A stretch of 64,000 nt of DNA, taken from Chitinophagales bacterium (GTDB taxonomy: Bacteria; Bacteroidota; Bacteroidia; Chitinophagales; JADIYW01). The position numbers were made by a program, and so were the translations under genes. The DNA lies in assembly GCA_023957215.1 (NCBI GenBank), contig JAMLHH010000015.1, forward strand, positions 16,708 through 80,707. Direction: 5' to 3'. The notes beneath the pieces were generated by a model. That model was not told the origin of the DNA and searched no databases. It saw only the letters and a list, made by a program, of their open reading frames with translations. Shown here piece after piece: positions 1-10,264 of the stretch. The first letter of the stretch is position 1. Every line of letters begins with the position of its first letter.

Positions 1-506
1 TCTGCTGACATTTTAGCATTATTTCTAAAAACTCTTCCAAAATGTTCTTTATCTGCAAAAATTTCATCTTGTAAAGGCAAAAATACACCTGCGCTATCCA
101 CCAAATAGATGATTGGCAACTTATTTTCCATCGCAATTTCCTGCGCTCTCAAGTTTTTCTTACCCGTAATCGGAAACCATGCTCCCGCTTTCACAGTCGC
201 ATCATTCGCCACGATCATACACATCCTACCCGAAACATAGCCTATTCCGGCTACGACTCCTCCTGATGGACAGCCTCCGTATTCTTCATACATTCCTTCC
301 CCTACGAAAGAGCCTATTTCTAAAAACTCAGAACTTTCATCTGTCAGATAATCAATACGTTCACGTGCCGTCATCTTACCGTTCTTATGTTGGGAATCGA
401 TTTTCTTTTGACCGCCGCCGAGATGTATTTTCTTCAGTTTGGATTTCATTTCATAAATTGCCAATTTCATGGCATCCTCATTCTGATTAAATTCTATTTC
501 GTTCAT
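1..506 (-). CDS. Acyl-CoA carboxylase beta (carboxyltransferase) subunit, N-terminal part, cut by window edge
   Basis: The first 168 residues read into the left edge. They carry the start of a biotin-dependent carboxyltransferase domain: a GGGQKKID stretch, the TARERIDYL motif, then GGCPSGGVVAGIGYVSGR and the IVANDATVKAG segment that forms part of the acyl-CoA pocket. In this family the subunit moves a carboxyl group from carboxybiotin to propionyl- or methylcrotonyl-type CoA esters in the cytoplasm. The substrate cannot be chosen from this fragment. The ATG at 504-506 is preferred because a TAACTTTG box lies 26 bases upstream on the same strand. Confidence 0.9.
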   Translation of the reverse strand, partial: MNEIEFNQNEDAMKLAIYEMKSKLKKIHLGGGQKKIDSQHKNGKMTARERIDYLTDESSEFLEIGSFVGEGMYEEYGGCPSGGVVAGIGYVSGRMCMIVANDATVKAGAWFPITGKKNLRAQEIAMENKLPIIYLVDSAGVFLPLQDEIFADKEHFGRVFRNNAKMSA

Positions 507-531
507 TCTTGGTTTTGAATTGTGTAAGCGC

Positions 532-539
532 CAAAGTTA
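532..539 (-). promoter_or_regulatory. Bacteroidota -7 box (TAACTTTG) for the carboxylase gene
   Basis: The minus strand reads TAACTTTG, a full match to the Bacteroidota -7 consensus TAnnTTTG, 26 bases before the start codon. I see no clear -33 TTG at the usual spacing. Confidence 0.5.
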
Positions 540-618
540 ATAATTTTCTATAAGTCGTCACCATTTATTGGTAGATGTCTTCAAATGTTCTATTTTATAT
601 TGTATCATATATAGATAA

Positions 619-2358
<1,740 letters not shown>

Positions 2359-2443
2359 TCATGTAGTAGTTTTTTAATAGCAAAAAACTTAGGTGAAAAT
2401 AATCATCAAAAACAAATTATAATATCTATACACTCGTTCATCG

Positions 2444-2467
2444 GCACATTGATACATTGGCACGTTG
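2444..2467. repeat. Three tandem degenerate octamers (GCACATTG-like)
   Basis: GCACATTG, ATACATTG and GCACGTTG follow each other directly in the 220-base gap between the ABC-F gene and mqo. Related octamers (ATGTACCG, ATGTACTG) occur near 28264, in the reverse complement sense. Function unknown; the rest of the gap shows nothing else definite. Confidence 0.5.
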
Positions 2468-2578
2468 ATTTAAACTTTGTGTGTAAAAAAACTGTTATAG
2501 TTTTCAATTGTGGATATACCAATCCTTATAAAAACTTTTTAAGATTATAAATTCGCAGAAAAATATTCATAAATAGTA

Positions 2579-4069
2579 ATGAAACTTGAAAATACAGATG
2601 ATACTCACGTAGTTATGATAGGTGCAGGTATCATGAGCGCAACTTTGGCAGTGATGCTCAATAAGATGAATCCTCAAATAAAAATCACCATCTTTGAAAA
2701 GCTAGATGCTATCTCCGCTGAAAGTTCTGATCCTCTCAATAATGCAGGTACCGGTCACTCGGGTTTTTGTGAACTAAATTATACTCCCGAAGATGAAAAT
2801 GGAAACATTGATATCACCAAGGCGGTAGATACGGCTTTGGCATTTGAGAAATCTAAAGAGTTCTGGTCTTTTTTGATTGAACTTGGTTTTTTTAACTCTC
2901 CTGAAAAGTTTATTCGCTCTGTTCCTCACATGAGTATAGTATGGGGAGAAGATGATGTCCGATTCCTTAAAAAACGTTGGAATGAAATGAAACAGCACCC
3001 ACTCTTTAGTTCAATGGAGTTTTCCGATGATCATGAAAAACTAAGAGAATGGATTCCACTCATTATGAAAGATCGTAAGGAAGATGAAGTAATGGCTTGC
3101 ACGCACATGGCTTTGGGTACAGATGTTAATTACGGAGCGCTTTCACACATGTTGATTTTAAATTTGGTCATGGAAGAAAGTGTCGATTTGCAAATTGCCC
3201 ATAAAGTAAAAGATATCAAGAAACTTCAAAATGGGAAATGGTCTATCAAAGTCAAAAACTTGACTACGGACAAATCAAGAACTGTACAAGCTGATTTTGT
3301 TTTTATCGGTGCAGGTGGAGGAGCATTGAGATTGTTGGACAAATCCGGAATTGAAGAATCTAAAGGCTTTGGAGGTTTCCCTGTCAGTGGTCAATGGCTG
3401 ATTTGTGATAAACCTGAAATCGTCAAGCAGCACCATGCGAAGGTTTATGGAAAAGCAAAAATCGGTGCGCCACCTATGTCAGTACCACACATGGACTCTC
3501 GTTTTATAGATGGACAAGAGAAATTGCTTTTTGGTCCTTATGCGGGATTTTCTACGAAGTTTTTAAAGCACGGTTCCCGATTGGATTTTGCTAAATCTCT
3601 TGAGTTTGATAATATCATGCCTATTCTTTCTGCCGGTATTCACAATATATCTTTGACAAAATACCTGATAGGAGAAGTGGTGAAAAATAAAGAAGATAAA
3701 ATGAAAACTTTGCGCGAATTTTTTCCGAATGCCAAAGATGAAAATTGGAAGGAAGAAGTAGCGGGGCAACGTGTGCAGATTATCAAGAAAGATGAAAATG
3801 GTAAAGGTATTTTACAATTTGGTACTGAAGTAGTCAGTTCTAAAGATGGAACTATTTCTGCATTATTGGGAGCATCTCCGGGAGCTTCAACGGCAGTTAA
3901 AATTATGCTGGACTTGATAGAGAAATGTTTCTCCGAAAATATGCCGGAGTGGGAGATCAAACTGAGAGAGATGATACCATCTTATAAAAATAATAATATT
4001 GATGCTGATTATATCCGACATAGTAGGATTCGTACTTCTGCCGTTCTGAAATTGAATGTTTCAGAATAA
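2579..4069 (+). CDS. mqo: Malate:quinone oxidoreductase
   Basis: The 496-residue protein has the usual length for Mqo. It begins with an FAD-binding Rossmann motif (VVMIGAGIMSATLAVML, residues 11-27), followed by the family stretch SSDPLNNAGTGHSGFCELNYTP and, near the C-terminus, LGASPGASTAVKIMLDLI. Mqo is a peripheral membrane flavoprotein that oxidises malate to oxaloacetate and passes electrons to quinone, serving both the TCA cycle and the respiratory chain. The gene stands alone, with a strong terminator 25 bases after its stop codon. Confidence 0.95.
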   Translation: MKLENTDDTHVVMIGAGIMSATLAVMLNKMNPQIKITIFEKLDAISAESSDPLNNAGTGHSGFCELNYTPEDENGNIDITKAVDTALAFEKSKEFWSFLIELGFFNSPEKFIRSVPHMSIVWGEDDVRFLKKRWNEMKQHPLFSSMEFSDDHEKLREWIPLIMKDRKEDEVMACTHMALGTDVNYGALSHMLILNLVMEESVDLQIAHKVKDIKKLQNGKWSIKVKNLTTDKSRTVQADFVFIGAGGGALRLLDKSGIEESKGFGGFPVSGQWLICDKPEIVKQHHAKVYGKAKIGAPPMSVPHMDSRFIDGQEKLLFGPYAGFSTKFLKHGSRLDFAKSLEFDNIMPILSAGIHNISLTKYLIGEVVKNKEDKMKTLREFFPNAKDENWKEEVAGQRVQIIKKDENGKGILQFGTEVVSSKDGTISALLGASPGASTAVKIMLDLIEKCFSENMPEWEIKLREMIPSYKNNNIDADYIRHSRIRTSAVLKLNVSE

Positions 4070-4090
4070 TGGATTCTTAAAATAAACGAG

Positions 4091-4117
4091 AAGGCTACCC
4101 ACAAGGTAGCTTTTTTT
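4091..4117 (+). terminator. Rho-independent terminator after mqo
   Basis: GCTACC (4094-4099) pairs with GGTAGC (4105-4110) across a CACAA loop and is followed by seven T residues; flanking A/T bases extend the stem. Confidence 0.85.
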
Positions 4118-4247
4118 ATGTGTGGGAAATACTAATCTTTTATAATTATCAAAAAAAAAGACATATTCTCAAACCTTTTGTACTTTTTATTGGTTACTTT
4201 TAAGTGTAAGATATTCTATTTTATAAATTAAACTAAAACAAAATACT

Positions 4248-4859
4248 ATGGCAAAAAGAAAAGTATTGGGACCGCAAAGATTGGGTCCTTTGACTCCTTT
4301 AGTGGGAGAATGGGAAGGAAATGTGGGAGTAGATGTTTCTTATCATAATGACGATGAAATCACTGGTAAAACGACTTACTACGAAAAAGCTTGGTTTAAA
4401 CCGATTCCTACACAAACTAACGGGAAACAAAAACTGGAAGGATTGTTTTACAAATCTACCGCATGGAGACATGGAGAAGAAGCGATGGAACCTTTTCATG
4501 ATGAAGCAGGTTTTTTGCTATGGGATAAAATAAATAAGCAAGTAATAAGGACAGTCGTCTTCGGCAGAGGTATTGCTATTCAGGCCGGAGCAACGGCAGA
4601 AGCCCAAGACGATGAAATAAACTTTAAAGCGACTATAGGTGATCCTGCCTATGGTATTCTTCAAAATAAATACTTATTGGAAAATGCCGAACTGAGAAGT
4701 TTTGAAAGTACTTTCAAATTTAACAATGACGGAAGTTTTACACATTCATCAGAAATTGTCTTGAAACTTTCAGCAATGGGTGGTGAGGAAATGAAGCATA
4801 CCGATATTAATACACTACAAAGAATTAAAAGTTATCATGTAGGTGGTGACGATAAATAA
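4248..4859 (+). CDS. Nitrobindin-like beta-barrel (heme-binding-like, DUF1794-type) protein
   Basis: The 203-residue protein opens with LGPLTPLVGEWEGNVGVDVSY, close to the GxWxGxG start of nitrobindin/THAP4-like ten-strand barrels, and continues with alternating strand-like segments (YEKAWFKPIPTQ, GLFYKSTAW, GFLLWD, EINFKATIGD). Family members bind heme or other hydrophobic ligands in the cytoplasm. There is no signal peptide. The family call rests on the N-terminal motif and on strand pattern only, so ligand and function are uncertain. It is a single-gene unit with its own terminator. Confidence 0.6.
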   Translation: MAKRKVLGPQRLGPLTPLVGEWEGNVGVDVSYHNDDEITGKTTYYEKAWFKPIPTQTNGKQKLEGLFYKSTAWRHGEEAMEPFHDEAGFLLWDKINKQVIRTVVFGRGIAIQAGATAEAQDDEINFKATIGDPAYGILQNKYLLENAELRSFESTFKFNNDGSFTHSSEIVLKLSAMGGEEMKHTDINTLQRIKSYHVGGDDK

Positions 4860-4883
4860 ACTGTTTCTTTTTAGAAAAATGAG

Positions 4884-4913
4884 AGAGCGGTTCGTCAAAG
4901 AATCGCTCTTTTT
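4884..4913 (+). terminator. Rho-independent terminator after the nitrobindin-like gene
   Basis: AGAGCGGTTC (4884-4893) pairs with GAATCGCTCT (4900-4909) with one wobble, then a run of T. Confidence 0.85.
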
Positions 4914-5087
4914 AATTTATAAGTTGCCTTAAAATCACTGTCAACTAACAAAATGGCAGACTTCTCAATATAAAGTGTATCGATTTACACACTTTGTCAT
5001 TTTTAGGATGATGGCATATAAATTGAAATGAATAAACCCAAATAATCAAAGGATTGTTTAAATTGTACCTATCTAAAAATATAAAAA

Positions 5088-7541
5088 TTGAATTTCCAAG
5101 ATATTAATGATGACGATTTTGAAATGATACCTATGCTATCTATAAATGAAAATGATTTCGAAATAAAAACGGAGGATATTCCTTCTTACTTACCCTTACT
5201 TCCTCTAAGAAACAATGTGCTTTTTCCCGGAGTTATCATACCCATTTCAGTTGGAAGAGAACGCTCATTGAAAGCAATCAACAAAGCCTATAAGAGCAAT
5301 AAATTAATAGGTGTCTTGGCACAAAGAGATATGCAGGTTGAAGAACCTGAATTAAATGATTTGCATAAAGTCGGTACAATAGCAAGGATACTCAAGATAT
5401 TAAAAATGCCTGATGGCGCAAAAACCATCATTATTCAAGGTGCAGCACGTTTCAAATTAAAAGATGTTTCTCAAAACGAACCTTTCCTATTGGGAATCAT
5501 AGAGTCAATGGACGAGACACAAAATGATGAGATAGACAAGCAAGATTCTAAAGCTTTTATGATCACCATGAAAGAAATAGCATCAAAGATTATTGATCTT
5601 TCGCCACATATTCCCAACGAATCAAAGATTGTACTCAATAATATCAATAAAATCAAATTCTTAGCCCATTTTATCGCTTCTAATCTCAATATAGAAATGG
5701 ATAAAAAACAGGAGCTTTTGGAGATAGAGGATATTAAGTCAAGGGTTAAAAAGGTAATAGAGTATCTTAATTCCGAATTACAAATCTTGGAAATTAAAGT
5801 GAGTATTCAGGATAAAGCACGTCAAGATATTGACAAACAACAACGAGATTATTTTTTGCACCAGCAGATGAAATCTATTCAGGAGGAATTGGGAGGAGAT
5901 TCGATGGGACAGGAAATCAATCGGCTGAAAGAAAAGGCTATTACAAAAAAATGGAGCAAAGATGTTCAAAATTCGTTTAATAAGGAATTAGAAAAGTTAC
6001 AGCGTATCAATCCGGCTTCTGCTGAATATGGAGTGGTTTTAAACTGGCTGGATTTGGTGGTAGAATTACCTTGGGAAGATTTTTCTCAAGATAATTTTGA
6101 CTTAAAAAATGCTTATAGTATTTTAAATAAGGATCACTATGGAATAGAGAAAATTAAAGACCGTATTATCGAATATCTCGCTGTACTTAAATTAAAAGGT
6201 GATTTAAAATCGCCTATACTTTGTTTTGTAGGTCCTCCGGGAGTGGGCAAGACATCATTGGGGAAATCAATAGCAAGAGCTTTGGGAAGACAATATGTCA
6301 GAATGGCTTTGGGTGGAGTGTATGACGAATCAGAAATACGTGGTCACAGAAAAACTTATATCGGAGCAATGCCCGGTCGAATTATACAAAATATCAAAAA
6401 AGTCAATTCTTCCAATCCTGTATTTGTATTAGATGAAATAGATAAAGTGGGGGCTGATCACCGAGGCGACCCTTCAAGTGCTTTACTTGAAGTATTGGAT
6501 CCGGAGCAAAACAATACCTTTTATGATAATTATTTGGAATTGGATTACGACTTGTCAAAAGTAATGTTTATCGCCACTGCTAACAGTCTGAATACCATCC
6601 CTTTGGCATTGAGAGATCGAATGGAAATTATCTATCTGGATGGATATAGTATTGAAGAAAAAGTAGAGATTGCCAAAAAACATCTTATCAATAAGCAATT
6701 AGAAGCACACGGGCTAAAAAAGTCACAAATACAATTACCCAAACAGACTTTGGTCAAATTAATAGATGATTATACCCGTGAGTCAGGTGTCCGTGAACTC
6801 AATAGAGTGATAGCTTCTATAATGAGAAACATTGCTAAGAAAATTGCAATGGAAGAGGAATACAATGTGAAAATTTTACCCGAAGATATTGAAGCTATTA
6901 TAGGGAAACCCAAATTTAACCGTGATAAATACACTTCAAACTTGCCGGTAGGAGTTTCTATCGGATTGGCGTGGACTTCTGTTGGCGGTGAGATTTTGTT
7001 TATAGAGACATCTTTGGCGAAAGGTAATGGTAAAATGACGATTACGGGTAATCTCGGTAATGTGATGAAAGAATCTATTACAGCAGCCCATACATGGATA
7101 AAAGCACATCAAGAACAGTTGAAAATTCCCATGGAAGCGTTTAAAGATTGGGATTTGCACTTGCACTTACCCGAAGGAGCAACTCCGAAAGATGGGCCAT
7201 CTGCCGGAATTGCAATCACCACTGCAATGGCTTCTAACTACACGCAGAGACCGATTAGACCTTATTTGGCTATGTCGGGAGAAATCACTTTGAGAGGAAC
7301 AGTTTTGCCGGTAGGTGGAATCAAGGAAAAAATATTGGCCGCAAAAAGATCCGGTATTAAAGAAATTATTCTTTGTAAGGAAAATGAGAAAGATGTATTG
7401 GAAATCAACCAAGAGTTTTTGAAAGGAGTGAAGTTTCTCTATGTCAATAATATCGAAGAAGTTTTGGATTTTGCATTAGAAAAAAAGAAAGCCCAGCATG
7501 CAAAAGTTTTCAAATCGGGGAAAAAAGAAAAGGATAAATAG
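5088..7541 (+). CDS. lon: ATP-dependent protease Lon
   Basis: At 817 residues this is a full-length LonA. An N-terminal substrate-binding domain starts at LPLLPLRNNVLFPGVIIPI; the AAA+ module has Walker A GPPGVGKT near residue 382 and Walker B VFVLDEID; the protease domain has the Ser of PKDGPSAG near residue 706 and the Lys in GGIKEK near 745-750, together the Ser-Lys dyad. Lon degrades misfolded and regulatory proteins in the cytoplasm. The start is unusual: a stop codon lies just upstream, so the reading frame begins at TTG 5088 or at ATG 5124 (residue 13). I keep TTG because the acidic N-terminal segment looks conserved in style with Bacteroidota Lon proteins. Confidence 0.95.
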   Translation: MNFQDINDDDFEMIPMLSINENDFEIKTEDIPSYLPLLPLRNNVLFPGVIIPISVGRERSLKAINKAYKSNKLIGVLAQRDMQVEEPELNDLHKVGTIARILKILKMPDGAKTIIIQGAARFKLKDVSQNEPFLLGIIESMDETQNDEIDKQDSKAFMITMKEIASKIIDLSPHIPNESKIVLNNINKIKFLAHFIASNLNIEMDKKQELLEIEDIKSRVKKVIEYLNSELQILEIKVSIQDKARQDIDKQQRDYFLHQQMKSIQEELGGDSMGQEINRLKEKAITKKWSKDVQNSFNKELEKLQRINPASAEYGVVLNWLDLVVELPWEDFSQDNFDLKNAYSILNKDHYGIEKIKDRIIEYLAVLKLKGDLKSPILCFVGPPGVGKTSLGKSIARALGRQYVRMALGGVYDESEIRGHRKTYIGAMPGRIIQNIKKVNSSNPVFVLDEIDKVGADHRGDPSSALLEVLDPEQNNTFYDNYLELDYDLSKVMFIATANSLNTIPLALRDRMEIIYLDGYSIEEKVEIAKKHLINKQLEAHGLKKSQIQLPKQTLVKLIDDYTRESGVRELNRVIASIMRNIAKKIAMEEEYNVKILPEDIEAIIGKPKFNRDKYTSNLPVGVSIGLAWTSVGGEILFIETSLAKGNGKMTITGNLGNVMKESITAAHTWIKAHQEQLKIPMEAFKDWDLHLHLPEGATPKDGPSAGIAITTAMASNYTQRPIRPYLAMSGEITLRGTVLPVGGIKEKILAAKRSGIKEIILCKENEKDVLEINQEFLKGVKFLYVNNIEEVLDFALEKKKAQHAKVFKSGKKEKDK

Positions 7542-7617
7542 TATTTAACATGTACTATAACATTCATTTAACCTTTAATATCTTAAATCAATATAACTTT
7601 ACTTTAAAATAGATACC

Positions 7618-7923
7618 ATGAAAAACTTAGATTACTTAAAGAGCAATTTAGATCAGTATTTCGAGCAATTAAAAGATCAGATTGAAACCATTCAAAATGA
7701 TTTAAAAACGCTACCGGGTGCTATTCAACAAGTTGGAGCCAACAGTCAGGTAGTCTTTGGTGAAGTCAAAATGAAAATAGAGCAAATGACCGATAAACTG
7801 AAAAGCGGTCAAATCATCAAAAAAAACTTTGGTGATGAAATACAAAATGCCACTCTTGAGATACAAAATTCTTTCAACAAGATTTTGGATGCCATCAAAG
7901 ATTCGATAGAAAGGGCAAAATAA
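7618..7923 (+). CDS. Small helical coiled-coil protein, unknown function
   Basis: This 101-residue acidic/basic mixed protein has no signal peptide or membrane segment. Heptad-like leucines and isoleucines in LDYLKSNLDQYFEQLKDQIETIQNDLKTL and a second amphipathic stretch in the C-terminal half suggest a helical hairpin or coiled coil. I do not recognise a family. It sits 76 bases after lon and is followed by its own terminator; the next gene also encodes a long amphipathic protein, so the two may share a role, but this is a guess from context. Confidence 0.65.
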   Translation: MKNLDYLKSNLDQYFEQLKDQIETIQNDLKTLPGAIQQVGANSQVVFGEVKMKIEQMTDKLKSGQIIKKNFGDEIQNATLEIQNSFNKILDAIKDSIERAK

Positions 7924-7948
7924 TTGGGTTGCTACCAAGTATTGGCTA

Positions 7949-7976
7949 ACCCTTTGTGATGAAAGGGTATCTTTTT
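7949..7976 (+). terminator. Terminator after the small coiled-coil gene
   Basis: ACCCTTT (7949-7955) pairs with AAAGGGT (7962-7968) over a GTGATG loop, followed by ATCTTTTT. Confidence 0.7.
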
Positions 7977-8043
7977 GATTATCAGTAACTATTATATATT
8001 ATTTTCTTAATGATTGCTTAAATAATAATGCACGCATTCTATT

Positions 8044-8051
8044 TAACTTTG
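8044..8051 (+). promoter_or_regulatory. Bacteroidota -7 box (TAACTTTG)
   Basis: TAACTTTG fits TAnnTTTG exactly. It ends 13 bases before ATG 8064 and 22 bases before ATG 8073; since other genes here show about 20-30 bases, ATG 8073 may be the true start of the next gene. Confidence 0.55.
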
Positions 8052-8063
8052 CGGTCAATATAA

Positions 8064-8912
8064 ATGATGACTATGCAAAAGGACAATATATTTAAAGCGG
8101 CTTTTGATAAGCTTTATCAAGATTATAACGATAAGTTTGAAGAGTTTAAAATGAATCTTGAAACTTTTACCGGCAACTTGAAAGAGCAAGTTCAAGGACA
8201 AAGAGACAATCTGAAAGAGTATCAAGATAAAATTAAAGAAAGAGTTCAAGGTGCTGTTAAGGTAGATGTCGAAAGTATAAAAGACGACATTTTGACTGAG
8301 GCGGAAAATTTTGTAGATGAAGTCAAAGAAAGGGCAGATAAAGTTTTTTCTTTCTTACAAGGTAAATTTGGCAATATAGAAGATACCGTAAAAGAGACTA
8401 CTCAAAAAGCAGAAGAAAAAGTTCAGGCAACGACGGGAAAAATCAAAACTGCTGTTAAAGATGTAGAAGCCAAAGCTAAAGAAGCTACTAAAACTGCCAA
8501 AGAAAATGTTTCAAAAACGGTGAAAGAGACGGAGGCGAAAGCAAAAGAAGTTATTGATAAAGTGGAAGCCAAAGTAGAAAAAGCCAAAACAACTGCAAAA
8601 AAAGAAGTTGCCAAAGCTGAAAAGGCAGTGAAAGAAACCAAAGCTAAAGCAAGTAAAGCAACAAAAACTGTCAAGACTAAAACTACTAAAGCTGTAAAAG
8701 CAACTGAAACAAAAGCTAAAAGTGTAGTTGATAAAGTAGAAGCTAAGACTGAAAAAACTATTCAAACTGCTACTAAAAAAGTCGCTAAAAAAGTAGAAGC
8801 GGCTAAGGAAAAAATAGCAAAAGGCACAAAAACAACAGCTGAAACAGTGAAAAAAGCTACACAAAAAGTAGTTGATAAAACTGAAGAAGTAAAAGATACT
8901 GTTACAAAATAA
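8064..8912 (+). CDS. Lys/Ala-rich repetitive helical protein (LEA- or histone H1-like tail)
   Basis: The 282-residue protein has two parts. Residues 1 to about 115 form an amphipathic helical region (KAAFDKLYQDYNDKFEEF, VKERADKVFSFLQGKFG). From there to the end it is made of irregular 11-residue-like blocks rich in Lys, Ala, Thr, Val and Glu (KAKEATKTAKENV, KVEAKVEKAKTTA), resembling LEA proteins, apolipoprotein-like helices and the basic tails of bacterial histone H1-like proteins. There is no signal peptide. Possible roles are nucleoid binding or stress/desiccation protection; sequence alone does not decide. Start could be 8064, 8067 or 8073. A strong terminator follows. Confidence 0.75.
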   Translation: MMTMQKDNIFKAAFDKLYQDYNDKFEEFKMNLETFTGNLKEQVQGQRDNLKEYQDKIKERVQGAVKVDVESIKDDILTEAENFVDEVKERADKVFSFLQGKFGNIEDTVKETTQKAEEKVQATTGKIKTAVKDVEAKAKEATKTAKENVSKTVKETEAKAKEVIDKVEAKVEKAKTTAKKEVAKAEKAVKETKAKASKATKTVKTKTTKAVKATETKAKSVVDKVEAKTEKTIQTATKKVAKKVEAAKEKIAKGTKTTAETVKKATQKVVDKTEEVKDTVTK

Positions 8913-8965
8913 ACGGAGAACTCAGTAAAGGCACACGTTGATCGTGTAAGCATTCGTAGTGTTTG

Positions 8966-8993
8966 GCCTCAATCTTATGATTGGGGCTTTTTT
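8966..8993 (+). terminator. Terminator after the Lys/Ala-rich gene
   Basis: GCCTCAATC (8966-8974) pairs with GATTGGGGC (8979-8987), one wobble, loop TTAT, then six T residues. Confidence 0.85.
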
Positions 8994-9011
8994 GTGATAG
9001 CTTTTCTTCTA

Positions 9012-9047
9012 TAATAAAAGCACTATTATCGAAAGAGAATAGTGCTT
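9012..9047 (-). terminator. Terminator of the DUF2249 gene (minus strand)
   Basis: Perfect 10-bp stem AAGCACTATT (9018-9027) with AATAGTGCTT (9038-9047). On the minus strand it is followed by TTTTATTAT and lies 21 bases after the stop codon of the convergent gene. Confidence 0.75.
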
Positions 9048-9068
9048 CTATGTACGTAATTATGAGAA

Positions 9069-9803
9069 CTACTTTTTGGTCTTAATGACTCTGACTTTCC
9101 ATTTTTCAGGACCTTCTTCTAAATACTCCCATTTAAAAGGTTCTCTACTTTCAGCTTCCATTTGATAGTATAAAGGTTTTGGATCATGATCGTTGATGAA
9201 GATAAAAGCTTCCCCCGGCTTGATATCTGCAAATGCTTTATAAAATATTTCGTGTCTATCCGTAGGTGTATAAGCTCTTACATCAAATTCACTTACTACA
9301 GAATATCCATCATCACCCATTCCTGTATCTGCTTTCTTCGTTATATGTACTACATAATTTCCGGCATCTTGCTTTTTGTAAATCCAAGAATGCTTGTTTT
9401 CAAATTTATTGACAAAAATACCGTGAATCTCTTTGGGGTCGTCTTCTGAAATGATTTCCATGATATCGCCTTCTTTCATCATGCCATAACGATGAAATAC
9501 AACATGCTTCCAATCCTTAGGTTCAACTTTTCTCAGATCCATTAAAGTAGAAATTTCATCAAACTCTCTTCCCTGGGAGTCGTCAGTACGAGTAACTTTC
9601 ACTACCCACTCTCTGCCTCCTTTGTTGAGATATTCCCATCCTACTACATCGCCATGAATAGAGCGAAATTCATAATAGAGTGGAAGTGGATCGTGATCAT
9701 TAATAAAAGTAAAACTCTCATTGGTCGGTAATTCTTTAAATACCTTTAAAAGTAATTCATGTCTCTTAATAGGTATCAAAACTCTTACATCATATTCTTG
9801 CAT
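9069..9803 (-). CDS. Triple DUF2249 domain protein
   Basis: The 244-residue cytoplasmic protein contains three related blocks. The first (about 1-75: EYDVRVLIPIKRHELLLKVF, FINDHDPLPLYYEF, GWEYL) and the third (about 170-244: EFDVRAYTPTDRHEIFYKAF, FINDHDPKPLYYQM, KWEYL) are clear DUF2249 domains. The middle block (about 85-160: LMDLRKVEPKDWKHVVFHRY, ISEDDPKEIHGIF, HSWIYK) keeps the layout but has lost the NDHDPKPLYY core. DUF2249 proteins are TusA/SirA-like folds, often next to hemerythrin or nitrogen-oxide genes; no function is firmly known. It is a single gene with its own terminator. Confidence 0.85.
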   Translation of the reverse strand: MQEYDVRVLIPIKRHELLLKVFKELPTNESFTFINDHDPLPLYYEFRSIHGDVVGWEYLNKGGREWVVKVTRTDDSQGREFDEISTLMDLRKVEPKDWKHVVFHRYGMMKEGDIMEIISEDDPKEIHGIFVNKFENKHSWIYKKQDAGNYVVHITKKADTGMGDDGYSVVSEFDVRAYTPTDRHEIFYKAFADIKPGEAFIFINDHDPKPLYYQMEAESREPFKWEYLEEGPEKWKVRVIKTKK

Positions 9804-10264
9804 AATTCGTTTTTATGTATATCAATTAATTTGGGCATAAAGATATTTTTGTCTTCTTGATTTAAAAAATTTATAAACATAAAAGCATAATAAGGTCTTA
9901 TATTATGACATGTTTTAGACTCAATGAAACGACAAGGGAAAAATTAGACAATTACATTTTTAATAAAATGAGGACTCTTAATTTTAGGGAACTATTATAA
10001 TTAGTAGCCAATTGTTTTGAATGATTAAGTTTTTCCATACTTTCTTGAATGATAATTCTACGTTACATTCCCATATATTCAAAGTGCAATTAATATAGGT
10101 AAAGTAAAAGTTAAAATAGTATGATGACAATTAGTCTCTGTACCTTGCAAACGATACGGGAAAAATGTAAATGTATTTTAAGGCTAAAATAAAGTGTAAA
10201 CTTTTTTAGACCAAGACAATGACAAAATAGGCACTGGACAAATACTTACTGATTAACTCAACAA
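9804..10264. other. Intergenic stretch with no gene seen
   Basis: This 461-base AT-rich stretch lies upstream of the DUF2249 gene and downstream of the PspC gene, both read leftward. I find no open frame of interest, no RNA-like structure and no repeat. A weak TATCTTTA at about 9839-9846 on the minus strand could be the -7 box of the DUF2249 gene. Confidence 0.5.

Noticed and set aside
2366..2389. AGTTTTTT/AAAAAACT hairpin after the ABC-F gene as a terminator
   Set aside because: All A/T stem with no T run after it; too weak to call.
8423..8953. Three long minus-strand frames opposite the Lys/Ala-rich gene
   Set aside because: They are complements of AAA/GCT-rich codons and give low-complexity Phe/Ser or Val/Ala products without starts or families.
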